From Polydactylus sextarius (taxonomy: Eukaryota; Chordata; Actinopteri; Polynemidae): a stretch of DNA of 64,000 nt. Each line of letters starts with the position of its first letter. Within the stretch, counting starts at the first letter, position 1. The stretch spans positions 15,390,305 to 15,454,304 of the forward strand of contig CM028931.1 of assembly GCA_016801845.1 (NCBI GenBank), read 5' to 3'. The translations under genes were made by a program, and so were the position numbers. Positions 9,999 through 22,277 of the stretch are shown in pieces. A model generated the notes under the pieces. It was not told the origin of the DNA. It did no database searches and saw only the letters and a list, made by a program, of their open reading frames with translations.

Positions 9999-11060
9999 AA
10001 CAAAAAAAATCGCACTGTGTCCTGCGCTTTTCACCTTTAAACTTTATCAAAAAAACAAAAAAAAAACCCCACAAAGAATCATGTTCTGATTCTATAAATA
10101 AATCAATAAATCGATAAATCATAAAATTAGAGTAGGGGCCTTAGAATTATGGGAAATTAAAAAAAAAAAAAAACAAGAAGTGGTGTTTATTCACATTCCT
10201 TCTGACACCGACTTGTATATATATGTTTGTTTGTTTTTGTTTGTTTGTTTGTTTTTTTATGCAATATGGTGTAAATATGACGACACTGTAAAACCGGGAC
10301 ACACGGGGCTGAACACGATTGTTGTTTGTATTATATGTATAGATTTATTTTTGTTCGTTCGTCTTTGTTTTCCTTTGACGGTTCGTCGAAAAAACCGCCG
10401 TCGCGAAAAGACAAAGAAAAGTCGCGGACTGACGAAGTTGAGAAGTGGTGGATGAATGAATAAATTAGAAAATTTTTAAAAAATAAAAAGGTTTAGAGAG
10501 GAGAGAGGAAAGGAAGGGAGGGGGGGGCGGGGTTATTTCTAAAAAAAAACAAAACAATAAAAACAAAAAAAAAACAAAAACAATGTAGCATTAATTTAAG
10601 AAACTGTGAGGGGCAGGAATGTCTTACGTGTAAAAAAAAAATATAAAATATGAAATGAACGAGATGAACCAGCAATCCTGCACATTTGCCAAATCATCTC
10701 TGCAGTAGATTATTATTATTATTATTTGTTTGTTTGTTTTTTTCTCGCTCGAGACGGATCGTGGTCGGACGGCTTCCGATTTTGCGCGGATACTTCGGTA
10801 CTTACGCGCACTCGCGCGCCCGTTTCTTTAAATCTCTAAAACGACGAACAGAAAGTAGCCCCGCGACACTAAAGTGTGTGTGTGTGTGTTTTTTTTTTTC
10901 TTTTAAATGTTTAAATAAAAGTGTTCGATGTTGTAAAAAAAAAAAAAAAAATGTATTTGTGTGTGAGCGAATAAATAAATGCACCTTAATATTATTATTA
11001 TTTTTTTTTTCTTCTGATCGGTCGAAAACCGACCGCAAATTTAAACCAATCACTAACCAA

Positions 11061-11061
<1 letters not shown>

Positions 11062-11106
<45 letters not shown>
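11062..11106. repeat. (CA)n microsatellite in mast4 3' UTR
   Basis: About 22 uninterrupted CA units. Confidence 0.95.
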
Positions 11107-11108
<2 letters not shown>

Positions 11109-11503
11109 TGCAGTTCCTGACATTTACATCCTCGAAGCACATTAAATGTTCGTTTACAGAAGCATCATGGATGTATATTTTGTATATTTGTTGATTTGCC
11201 AAAATCTCTGTTCCGTGTCACAGATGATGATGATGTTGTTTTCTAGTGGTCGTGACTCCGTCGACAACAACAACAAAAAAACAAACAAAAAAAAACCAAC
11301 ATTTGTTCGTGCAGTAACCAGTGTCTTTTCATACGTCAGGTTCTTCTTCGTCTGCTTGTCTTTTCTTTTTTTAATTTCTATTATTTTATTTTATTTTTCT
11401 TTCCCCTCTGTGCAAAACTAGTGTTAGATAAACTGGCTCTTGCGTTTGGTTTGTCTTTTAGAGATAAAAAAAAAAAAAGAAGAAGAAGAAAAGAAAAAAG
11501 TGC

Positions 11504-11509
11504 AATAAA
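11504..11509 (+). terminator. Poly(A) signal AATAAA, likely main mast4 site
   Basis: Perfect AATAAA with a downstream T/G-rich stretch (11,511-11,537). Other candidates are at 10459-10464, 10556-10561, 10914-10919 and 11652-11657. Confidence 0.5.
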
Positions 11510-11539
11510 AGTGTTTTGAGTTTTTGTATTTTTTTGCCC

Positions 11540-11860
11540 AAGGAAAAAAAAAAAAAAAAAAAAAAAAGCTCTATGGATGTCATAGATGTTGTATATTAAA
11601 AAAACAACAACAAACAGATATTTATACTTCTAATGTTGCGTAATACTGAAAAATAAAATGGAATTATAAATTACTCTCTTATTTATTTTCTTTTTTTTAT
11701 CTTCACACGCCAAGAGGAAGACTGTTGATTCACCGATGATGTTTTATTTACATGATATTATTATTATTATTATTATTATTAGCTGAATAGTATGACTAAA
11801 AATATATATTATGGTGTTTAAAAATAATAATAATAATAATGATAATAATACCGATTTCAT
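11540..11860. other. A/T-rich flank after mast4
   Basis: Low-complexity poly(A), (TTA)n near 11,757-11,782 and (AAT)n near 11,822-11,850. No gene seen. Confidence 0.6.
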
Positions 11861-12965
11861 GGTATTTAGCTGCACCGACTTAGCCTAGCATTGCTAACAG
11901 CTAAGCTAACTCTAGCGGCCCAGCTCTAAACCCCGCCGCCGTAGCTCCATAGTCGGTCACAGGAGCTGTGTGGTCCCATGTAAAGCTGGGCAGTATGATT
12001 ACAGTTATTTATAAATGTATTTAAATATATATATCACGGTTTCATTATGTTTGACTCGGCGGTATGAGTAACTTGCTGCGCCACCTTAGCCTAGCGTTGC
12101 TAACCGCTGCTAACAGCTAAGCTAACTATAGCGGCACAGCTCTGTCTCCCGCCGCCGCAGCTCACCACCACCCCCGCCACCTGCCACTTTAGTCGGCTAC
12201 AGGACCAAAGTCTCTATCAAGGCATGTAAAAAATATATATATGCTGGTTTAACGGTCTTTGACGAGGCAGTATGAGTGAGTTGCTCCACCACTTTAGCTT
12301 AGGGGTTGCTAACGGCTGCTAACAGCTAAGCTAACTATACCCAGCTCTATCTCCTGCCGCCGTAGCTCACCACTACCCACGCACTATAATCGGCTAAAGA
12401 GCCACGTAGTCCCGCGAAGAGCTGGAGGATGAGGGTGTTTTAAAAAAATATATATATATGTGCCGATTTCACAGTATATGACTGACATTTGCGGCTACAC
12501 CAGCGAGTAACTTCACCGCCTTAGTCCAGCGTTGCTAACCGCTAAGCTAACTCTAGCAGCCGGCTCTGTCTCTCCTGTCACCCGCTGCCATAGCTCCGGA
12601 GCTCACCACCCCACCACCCACACGCTACAGGAGCCGCGTATTCCCGTGAAGAGCTGGAAGGTATGACCAGAATTTTACATCAATGTATTCTTTAAATAAT
12701 ATGCAGGTTTTGCGGTGTTTGACGGACAATCGCGGTAACACAAACAAGTTGCTGCACCACCTTAGCCTTGCGTTGCTAACCGTTAAGCTAACTATAGCGT
12801 TCTGGCTGTAGCGCTTATCCTCCACCGCCGCGGCGGCTTCAAGGCTCACCACCCCACCAACCACGCGCTATAGTCGGCTACAAGAGCCGCATAGTCCCGC
12901 TGCTCGGAGCTCCGGAGCTAGGCTGCTATAGTTAACTTAGCGGTTAGCAACGCTAGGCTAAGGCT
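11860..12965. repeat. Tandem array of about 200-240-bp TAGC-rich units with a terminal inverted piece
   Basis: Five degenerate units share cttagcctagcgttgctaac, taagctaactatagc, a GCCGCCGTAGCTC-type block, tagtcggctacagg and a TATATATAT stretch. They begin near 11,865, 12,080, 12,290, 12,500 and 12,750. The last 60 bases (about 12,905-12,965) carry the same start block in the opposite orientation. No conserved frame. Confidence 0.85.
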
Positions 12966-13500
12966 AACAAATTACCAAAAAATATTGCTATTTTAATAAA
13001 TAAAGGTATTATTTTATATTTATTTTATTATAATAATAGAATAATTTTAAATATTGTTCAAATAGTTATATATTTTATTTTATTATTAAATTATTATTTA
13101 TATTTTTGTCTAACAAAGTGTTATAAATAGGGTTAAATACTTTTGCGGTAATTTTTTTTTTTTTATAGAATATGGTAACAATTTATATTTACTGTCAACA
13201 AAAATGAATAAATAAATAAAAATGTGTTCAAAATCAGGCAAACAATTGAAGATAGATGATGAGAATAATGTGAAAAGAAAAATAAACATATAGAAAATCA
13301 TATCTTTATAAAACAAACATAAAAGCCACTTTAAACCAGTTATATCAAAAACATATATGTAATAAAAACAACGATACTGACAAAATAAAAGGAAATAAGT
13401 CAGAAATAAAATGAATTTTTGGGGGTTTTACACTGAAAATAAGATCAAATGTTCAGATCTTATAGAAAGATGCTTAATTAAATAAAACAGGAAACGTGTT
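12966..13500. other. Very A/T-rich spacer
   Basis: Mostly A and T with short TATT/AATA runs. No gene, no clear repeat unit. Confidence 0.6.
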
Positions 13501-14890
13501 GTAATGTGTGCCACCACCATCAGGGGGCAGTATTCTTCCATTATTGCTCCCTGGGCCTTCTGGAGGAGGGGGGGGGACAGTCGCTGCTCAAGTAGGTCTC
13601 CTGTTACGCAACATAGCAGAGATGCGGAGGACTAATGCAGTGTACGGAAATCCTCTGAAGATTAGGATGAATCTGATAAAGCTGCATATTTAAACTGCCT
13701 CTTTGACACAGATTACTTGTCACTAAGTACAAACAGTCAAATAAAAACGACATTAATCTTCGTCCCTGTTGTGAAAAAAAAAAAAAAAAAAAAAACTCTT
13801 CACGTCGAGCTTTTAATATTCGGCATGTTTGAATACATCGTCCGAGATTATTCTGAGATTATTTGCTGAGTCTTCAGTTCAACACTCGACGTCTTTGCCT
13901 CTTTTAAGTCCCCGTCGGTAACAGTCTTTTTTTTATACACAGATATGAGATTACAGTGATAATGGTGCAGATGGAGCCTCGTCCGCACAGACTGATTACT
14001 AAGCAAAATAAATATTAAACAGAGGAATGAATAGAAAGAAAAAAAAAATCCTCTTATGAGCTGTTGGGAGTTGGATTGACCGTTGGGGAAAGAAAAGAAA
14101 AGAAGCGAGAGGGTGGTGGTGGTGGGGGGTTGTTCTGCAGCAGGCAGGATATTGAAAGACATTGAAAGATCCCCGTGGTAACTAATTTATTATCATTAAT
14201 CGAGCATGTGCTGCATCCTTGAGTTGTTTCTCAGCGGGGAGCAAGAAATTTCTGTCTAATGTTTCATTGCAGCTGCAGGCCTACCCTGTTTTTCTAATCT
14301 ACGTATATAAATATAACTAGCCTTCTGAGACTGACGCGGCGCAGTGACTTCAATAAAACATGGCGTATAAAAGCGTGTCTCTATATAACTTTCACACAAT
14401 TCCTCTTAAAGCGCGTACGTTAAAATCAAACCGTCCTCTTGACCTTATTCCTGTGAGTCATTCGATAGATTGTGAGGATAATAAAACGTATCTTCATTGT
14501 CCATCTGACTGCCTCCAGACAGCGGAGAAGCGCAGAGGGGGCAGCTGGTTTGCTAATCCGTTTTTAGAAAAGGTTGATCGATACTAACGGCGTCAGCGAC
14601 CGCGCGCGTCGTCGTCAACGGGGGGTTGGTGGGTGACGAGAGAAAAACAAAACGAAGGCTCTAAAACCACTTTAGCAGCACCGTGATGCTGCGAGCAGGC
14701 TTGTTTTCACTGAATGCTAACATTAGCGTGCTAATATGCTAACGCTAACATGGTGACGTTTATGTTGTAGGTCCGAGTTTACAAGTGCCTGGTTGGAAAG
14801 TTCGACCAAGAGAAGAAGACTCTGTCAGAAGAAAACCATGTCAACCCCCTGACCCCCCAGATCCAAGATGGCCGCCCCGCACGTCAACAG
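13500..14890. other. Gene-free unique spacer
   Basis: Mixed sequence with a poly(A) tract at about 13,773-13,793 and a TAGC cluster at 14,715-14,750. The small frames at 13,508 and 14,360 lack homology features or a splice context I could support. Confidence 0.5.
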
Positions 14891-15995
14891 TAAGTTGAAT
14901 CTTCTGTCACATTTGTGTCTTGTTAGTTGACGCCTGATTTCTAAGGTAAACATAACATACAGGGTACGAAACATAAGAAAACTAAGATAGATGCTAGCGG
15001 TTTTAGCCTTCACGCTAGCAGTGTCCTGATTGTCATTGTTGTCTCTGACAGTTGATTTCCAAGGTAAATACAACTTACAGGGTACAAAATGTAGAAAAAA
15101 AAACGAAGATAGATGCTAGCGTCAATTGGTTTTAGCTTTCATGCTAACAGGTCCACTTCCCAGGATTGATGTCATGGTTGTGATTTTGAAAAAGTCAACT
15201 CAGGTGTGTTGTTATTGCCATTTTTGACTTCTGATTTCCATGGTTAACGCAGCAAACAGGGTACAGGAAGTTGGAAAACTAAGATAGATGCTAGCGTCCA
15301 TTGGTGTTAGCCTTCACGCTAGCAGATCTTCTTCCTAGCATCAGTGTCTTGGTTGTGGTTTTTCAAATAATCAACTCAATTGTTTTGTCATTTCCAACGT
15401 TAACATAGGATACAGGGTACTAGAAGTTGGAAAACTAAGATAGATGCTAGCGTCCATTGGTGTTAGCCTTCATGCTAGCAGATCCGCTTCCTTGGACCAG
15501 TGTCATGGTTGTGGTTTTGAAACCGTCAACTCAAGTGTGTCATCATTGCCATTTCTGACTATTTATTTCCAGGGTAAACACAGCACAAAATGTACAGGAA
15601 ACCCAAGATAGATGCTAGCATAAATGGGTTTTAACCTTCATGCTAGCAGGTCCACTTCCCACAATTGCTGCCATGGTTGTGGTTTTGAAGCAGGCAACTT
15701 AGGTATGTCGTCATTGCTGTCTCTGACAGATGATTTCTCAGATAAACACAGCACACAGGCTACAGGAAGTTGGAAAAACCAAGATAGATGCTAGCGTCCA
15801 CTGGCATTAGCCTTCACGCTAGCAGGTCCACTTCCCAGAATCGCTGTCATGGTTGTGGTTTTGAAACAGTCAACTCATTACCGTCTTTGACCTCTGATTT
15901 TCATGGTTAACACAGCATAAAAGGTATAATAATTTGGAAAACCGAGCTTGATGCGTCAACAGGTTTTAGCCTTCATGCTAGCAGATCTTCTTCTG
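14890..15995. repeat. Tandem minisatellite, about 125-175-bp unit, about seven copies
   Basis: Each unit has aagatagatgctagcgtcca, ttagccttcacgctagcag, cttccc, gtcatggttgtggttttgaa, a caactcaggtgtgt-type stretch and acagggtacaggaagttgg. The atagatgctagc block recurs near 14,988, 15,110, 15,283, 15,440, 15,610 and 15,785, with a decayed copy near 15,950. Confidence 0.9.
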
Positions 15996-17240
15996 GACTG
16001 GTATCGTGACACTATATGAGAGATGTTAGGTTTGTGTCTGGCGTTGGGTCTGTTGCTGTTATTTTTTATTTTTTTCACTCGACACAGGTTGACAAACGGC
16101 ATTACCGCTTCTATCCGCGTTAGCGGCCGTCCAACTTTCCAGAAAGTCAGAAAAAATCTCGACTTCAAAGAATGTTCCAGTCGAAATTATTTTGTACCAA
16201 ACGTCTCTGTAATCCTTCCAGTAGTTTTTTTTTTTGTTCTCCTTAAATGTCAATTTTCAAACTCAGCGGATCATCAAAGTTACGAGACTGCGTTTGTGCC
16301 AATCTGTCTTGAACTTTGACCTTTTTTTTTTTTTTTACAAGGAATCTCAACAGATAGTTGAAGTCGTTGAGATATTTCAGATCGGATCAACGCCAAACAT
16401 CCAACTGCTATCTGTTATGCGACGTTAGCGACGCTATAAATAAAGCTTCACGACTTAAACATTCCCAAATTACCGTAACGGCCGCGCGATATGCGGTTAA
16501 ATACATCTTTGAGGAGTAAGTGGGAGCGGTGGGAACGTTACTTGTTCCTGCAGACGCTTACAATCTGAGCAGATACAGATATATAAATCCACTCTTTTTC
16601 ACCGCTGGAATATGTTCAAGTACATTCTGTGACTTGGTGAGAAGCCAGAGCTCCAGCCCCGCTCTCATATCTCATGTTGCAACTAATGGCTTCTGGTCGA
16701 GATTCAGTCCTCGGCCACTGGCCCGTCACACACACACACACACACACACATAAGGGAGGGAGGGGCTGCTTCAAGCTGTAGTACACTGTTCACTCTCACA
16801 TGAGAAATATTCAAAAAAGAAAAACCTGCCGCCTCTGATTATCTCCACTAATTCATTTTTGCGATTTAATTTGCGATTAAACGTCACAAATGTCTTTTTA
16901 GCGGTTACGTAACAGATCAAAGTGCCTCGTGTTCAACCGGTCCAACATGTGACATATACGTATGTTGTAACACATTTTCGCTTTGTTGATATAAGTAATA
17001 CCAGTGATGCAATGTAGACACAAGGGAAAAGTGTGTTTGTGTGTGGGTGGGTGGCAGCCGCTGTGAACGGTGAAGGCAAGAGCGAAGGTGGGTCGGACAT
17101 TATTTTCAGAATTCGCGGAAAAGAAAAAGGAACAACAAAAATAAATAAACGCTGATGTATAACCGAGCGTCTGTCACGCTCGAACGGACGAACATGTCGT
17201 TAAACGTCGTGGCGGTGGAACGAAAAACTTGACGTAAACG
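15995..17240. other. Gene-free spacer with (CA)n
   Basis: Unique sequence, T-runs at 16,226 and 16,321, and a (CA)n at about 16,727-16,750. The small frames at 16,023-16,428 look like chance. Confidence 0.5.
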
Positions 17241-17245
17241 AACGT

Positions 17246-17485
17246 AGGGTTTGTTAAAACGCGATAACCAGTTGTTATGTCGCTGAGGAGCTAAACTAAA
17301 CTAGCCTGGTTCATTACGAACATTGTTATTTTTATCGTTTGAGCTCGACGTCGCTATTTTAAACCATTAAAACAGCTCAAAGTAGCGCCACACTTCCTCG
17401 CTGCTATAACAAGAGTCCTGACGTTTAAAACGACTTAATAAGCGAACACATCGCTTATTAAAAAGTTGTTTTTTTACAGGTTGGC
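17246..17485 (+). repeat. Repeat family B, partial copy
   Basis: It shares ggtttgttaaaac, gataaccagttgttatg, gaggagctaaact, gacgtcgctattttaaacc and cacttcctcgctgctataac with 55,780-56,180 and 60,655-61,580. One arm only. Confidence 0.75.
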
Positions 17486-18134
17486 TCCTTTAACTATGAA
17501 CTCAACGTTGGGACACGAAATAGTTTATTTAGTTTTATTTGTCTTAGTTGCATCATCGTGTCACGTAACGACGCCTGTTTGTCTTAAATCCAGTTATTGT
17601 TGATCAAGTTGTTTCCCGACAAAACTGCCTACATTACCCACAATGCAGCCCGGGATTGTTATGCTAGTAGCATCTAACGTAGCCTCGATTCTCTAGGGCG
17701 GGGGAGGGACGTCTTTCTGAAAAACCCCCACATTTTTCCTCATCTTCTTTTTTTTTTTTTTTTTTTTTCAAACTTGTGGTTTTCAGCCCTAAAGAGTTGA
17801 AGCAGTTTATCAAACTTGACACATTTCTCTCTGGAGACGCTGAACATTTTATCCTCCACATGTTCCCAAGTCTTTATTTGATTAAAATCAGTACAGTCCC
17901 TCTTTAACTCAACGTCCTTCTACTTACTTTTTTGTTTAGCCTTTGTCTCGAGACCAACATCAGCGCTGGCGTCTCTTTCTTTTTGTAGAAGTTAAGGACG
18001 TTGAAAGTGAAACGTATCGATCGCCCCCTAGTGGATGGTTTCAAGTATTGGTTGTGAACCTCGTTGTCTTTGTGTTCGCAGATGGGACAAGCTTTTAAAA
18101 AAAAAATGAAGGTAAAGTCAAATAAGTTAGTTTT
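17486..18134. other. Gene-free spacer
   Basis: Unique sequence with a T-run at about 17,749-17,769. No gene recognised. Confidence 0.5.
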
Positions 18135-18850
18135 TTTTTTAAACCGAAAGAGTCTCTGAGTTAATGTCAGTTGACAAAAAATGAAACAAATCGGTGCTAC
18201 GTTAGCGGAGATGCTAATAGCTAATAAGTGAATGGGGCAGACGTCAAAGTAAACAGTGTTTTTGTCACTAAAGAGGATGAACATCTCTTTCTAAGTTGTC
18301 TTACCAACATGACACTACATCGAAAGCGGTAGAAAACAAGTGTTTGATTAAAACATTTTTTCTAAAAAGCTTCACACTAGCAAACTAGCTGGAGGCTTTT
18401 ATTGTGAAGTGCAGACAGGAAATGTTTTAGACATAGGTTTCTAGTTTTTTCTACTTGGTGCTAGTTCCTGGTACCAGCTACTTTTTTAGTTCCTACTCTG
18501 TCCAGGAACCGATGGATCTGAGTCGACACTAAAACGTGACGTGAACAGACTGACGGACGCTGATTAATCAGAGGGAGCGTCAACGAAAATGATCGACCTC
18601 CGTTTTTAATAAACAATCATCAAGAGTGATATCCGTGGTCGTAGCTACCTCGTCGTAAGCTAACAAGCACAGCGTCTCCTCCACGTCCTCCATTAATGTT
18701 TACTGATGTTTGAGTCAAGTTAGTGTTATGTTGGTAAGACAACTTAGAAAGAGACGTTCATTCTCTTAAGTGACAAAAACACTGTTTACTTTGACATTTT
18801 AGGAAATCTGCCCCATTCACTTGTTAGCTTATTAGCTATTAGCATCTTCG
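18135..18850. mobile_element. Fold-back composite (families C and D)
   Basis: The family C arm runs in reverse at about 18,165-18,315 and forward at about 18,718-18,850, each with gacaaaaacactgtttactt or its complement. Between them sits a family D module with tacttggtgctagttcctgg, taccagctacttttttagtt and gtagctacctcgtcgtaagc. No coding potential. The arrangement could be one element with long inverted ends or a nested insertion. Confidence 0.7.
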
Positions 18851-21000
18851 AGCACATGACCCATGATATAGGAGTGTTTTTTATCATTATTTGTTGGCGT
18901 TTTTTGTCTTTAATGATAGAGACAGTGTAGAGAGACAGACAGCAGCCCCTAGGACTGGTGTTTAACATGCTAAGTGTTAGCATTAGCATTACAGCTACCA
19001 ACCACTTGGTCAGGAGGACAATTATCACCGGCCCAGTTCTGAAACTGGTCAACATCTGAGAAAAAAAACCGTTTCCTCTACTGTTTGTTAACTAACAGTA
19101 ACTGGAGATGCGTCCTCCATCTTTAAGTTAAACCTGAGATCGATAACTGAGCCTTTTCGGCCCGTGTGTGATCACTCAGACGCCTTTAAACCGAACCGAA
19201 CTGAACCGCACAGTTTTATGCAGGAGCAGCGATGTGGGCCGTAGCCCCGGGCGACATCGACCGGTTTTCTAATGCACATTTGCGGCAGCAGGGACTTATG
19301 GGGGGAGGGGAGGGTTATTCAGCAGCTATAAGCATCTAATAGTACAACTAACACTATAAGTTGGGTCAGTAAATCACACCAGTTGCTGCTTCCAAATAAA
19401 ACACATTTCATTCATAATATTGTGAATCTAAGTCTATAATATCAATTTGTTTTTCTGGGAAAAAACAGATCTGATCTGGTTCTGGTTTTATGACTACCCA
19501 GAATGCCGAGCAGCGAAGGTCTAAAGAGAGAAAGAGGACTGAGACTCCATCACAGCTTAAGTGGACCAGAAAGAGAAGCCGAGTCCTCTTTCACAATGCG
19601 AACGCAAACAGAACTGAGTCTGTTTCCTCTCGGTCCGGTTTTAGAGGACTGAGTTCGGTTCGTTTAAAGGAGCCAAGTGTGAAAACGCCCTAAATATAGA
19701 TGTAAACACCTTCTTAGCGTTGACGCTAAACTCTACGTTGTTAATTGTTGGCTGTTTTCCCGACACGTTCAACTTTCTCTGACCTCACTTTAAGGTTTTT
19801 GCAGCGGCTCCTGAAGGAAATATCAGGCTCTTGTTCACCAGCTGCTGCCTCACTTTGTCTCTTTTCTTCAGTTTGTCGAAAAGAAGTTCGCACCAACCCC
19901 CCCTCCCCCTTCTCTCCCCTCGGTTACAAGCAAAGCTCTAGCCCGGTTTGACCTCGCGACTCATATCCTACCTCAATTTACCAAAAGGGGATTTCACACA
20001 CAGACGACATATGGTTGTCATATGATCTGATCAGCAGCTCGGTTCATTCACCCCAGGACGCGAACTTTGCCTCTTCGCTCCGTGTTCGTCGCAGCGTCGG
20101 AGCCTTGTGGATTTATTAACGTCCGAAAAAACTAAACAAAAAAAAAAGATTTCACCCTCCGCTGCCCCGTCTCAGATGACCACACAGATCTTTTTTGTTT
20201 CCTTCTCAGTTAAAAGTCAGGCCAAGCGCAACTCGGATCAAACTTAAAATAACCCCCCGCTGCGAAGCTTGAGTGTTGTCTTTGTGTACAGACAGTGATG
20301 AGTTGGTTGGTTATAAATGTAACAATACGGCGTCTTGTTGTGTTTTTCTTTTTCTTTTTTTTCACGTTGGCAGCGAGCGTCGCTTTGATAAAAGTGCTTT
20401 TTTTTCTAAACGCGTTTCATCGAGACGACTCGACCTGCGGAGGGAAACGAGGAATATGAAAAGGTCAAAAGGTGACGGGGAGGCTGAAAGACAAGCGGTT
20501 AAATAGGAAATGAAAAGAGGATGAAGAGGATGGAGAGAGACGTAGGAAGGAGAAGATCCCTCGGTCAGACGAGGGGGTCAGGGGGTCTGGGTTCAGGAGT
20601 GTGACGCGACCTCGGTGTGGTCCCACACCGAGCGCATTAATGAGCGTCTGAGAGGGATTTAAGGCCTTGAGGGCTTAGCTCAGATCAGGAGCTGATTCTC
20701 TGCCTTGGGGGGTAAAAAATAAAAAAAAATAAAAAATGGGACGTGAGTCAGGGCCGCCATTACAAAAAAGCATGCTGGGAGAGGCGCGTTGAGGTCGTCT
20801 CGAATGAAAGCGGCACCTGAAACCCTGGCAGGACAGAGCGTGTATTATTTAACAGGGGCGCGGGCGCGTGCCGTCTATTTATACGCATCTCGGATTTAAC
20901 GACTGTTGCCGTCGGATTTTATATCATCGCCGACGCTTAAACTGTGACGCACACGTGTAATGGGTCATTAGTCGAGCGCGAGCGGAGTATCTGCGCTTTT
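18851..21000. other. Gene-free spacer with a possible nonautonomous element
   Basis: The stretch about 19,150-19,692 contains accgaaccgaactgaaccgc and ends gtgtgaaaacgccct. An end of the GGGCGTTTTCACAC type is common in fish DNA-transposon remnants. I could not find a matching left end with certainty. The rest (19,700-21,000) is unique, with no gene seen. Confidence 0.4.
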
Positions 21001-21640
21001 AAAGGCTTTTAAAGGAGCTACGTGTACTTTTATGCTAACGCTACCTAGCGCAACGTTAGCATTAGCTGCTAATTTACTCACCAGTCTGAGTAGAAACATT
21101 TGCAAGCTCTTGGTTTGCTGCTTTTACTGCTATGCTAACCAGCTAGCTTTCATTAAGCTAGCAAGCTAACCAGCTAGCTTAACAAGGGGCTATATTTATG
21201 TTTATAACCCCCTTGTCTTTGTTTGTCAAACAAACGTCACCACCGCTGTGTTTGGCAGCAGAGAAAACTTTGAATAATAATCATACGTGGCTAAAGCCTC
21301 GCTTTAGCAGCCAGAAAGTCGACCTTAAAAAGGCCTTTATTATGATATTTCTATAGTGGTAGCCACTGTATCTGTTAATACAAGCATAAAGATACTTCAG
21401 ATGTTAGCATAGCTTAGCATAAACACGGATATTACTATTTGTTAAGGTACAAAAACTGGTAGGCGGCTGTTTTAACTTTGGACACTTATGCTAACCTCCA
21501 TTGTTTTCTATCTTTACGCTACGCTAAGTAGTAACTAAAACAATATATATTCATTTAAATATATGCTAATTGCATGTTTTAGCTAGCTATAGCATAACGT
21601 CCACAGTCTCACCTTTATTTCCAATCGAAAAACTTAATTA
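21000..21640. repeat. TAGC-rich repeat, relative of the 24-kb array
   Basis: It contains ctagctttcattaagctagc, gttagcatagcttagcataa with acacggatattactatttgt, and ttagctagctatagcataac. These blocks also occur at 23,800-24,960. Confidence 0.7.
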
Positions 21641-21654
21641 ATTTATAACATTTG

Positions 21655-21860
21655 TCGGCGCTGGGTTAGCTTACGACGAGGTAGCTACGACCACGGATAT
21701 CACTCTTGATGGTTGTTTATTAAAAACGGAGGTTGATTATTTTATTGACGCTCCCTCTGACCAATCAGCGTCCGTCAGTCTGTTCACGTCACGTTTTAGT
21801 GTCGACTCAGATCGACTGGAACGAGTAGGAGCTAAAAAAAGTAGCTTTTTTTTTAACGTA
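21655..21860 (-). repeat. Repeat family D, partial copy
   Basis: In reverse orientation it shares gggttagcttacgacgaggt, gctccctctgaccaatcagc and a decayed gagtaggagctaaaaaaagt with the 35- and 44-kb clusters. Confidence 0.8.
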
Positions 21861-22229
21861 AAATCAGAGTAACAGTAGATTTAAAGGTATAAAGAACCAT
21901 ATATATACTTAAATAAAGTACAAACAGCACCGCGTGTCATAATTTACATAATGTAAACATCATAGAAAACACAAAAACTGCTTCGTTTTTAGTTTTAAAT
22001 AAGAAACAAAATTCCCATGCAGCTCCTTTTAAGGCTACAAAGGCCGTCTGCTGTCGGCGTGTTTACAGAAACCTAAATGGTGAATTTATTTCCCCGAGAT
22101 AAGACATTTTGAAGTTTGTGGCAGAGTGATGTTATCTCTTTTTCTTTTTCTTCTTTTTTTTTTTTTTTTTTTACGTCCCTGTCTCTTAACAACAAGATCT
22201 GACTGCACGAACGAAACCGCTTCCTCGCT

Positions 22230-22277
<48 letters not shown>

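Larger units (their letters stand above)
9488..11545 (+). other. mast4: mast4 3' UTR (end inferred)
   Basis: No coding sequence follows the TAA. The stretch is A/T-rich with T-runs, a (TA)n at 9957-9994 and a (CA)n at 11062-11106. AATAAA occurs at 10459, 10556, 10914 and 11504, and again at 11652. The one at 11504-11509 is followed within 40 bases by a T/G-rich stretch, so a main 3' end near 11,530-11,545 is my best guess. A longer form ending near 11,680 is possible. The small open frames here, mostly poly-Phe or poly-Lys, are not genes. Confidence 0.6.
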
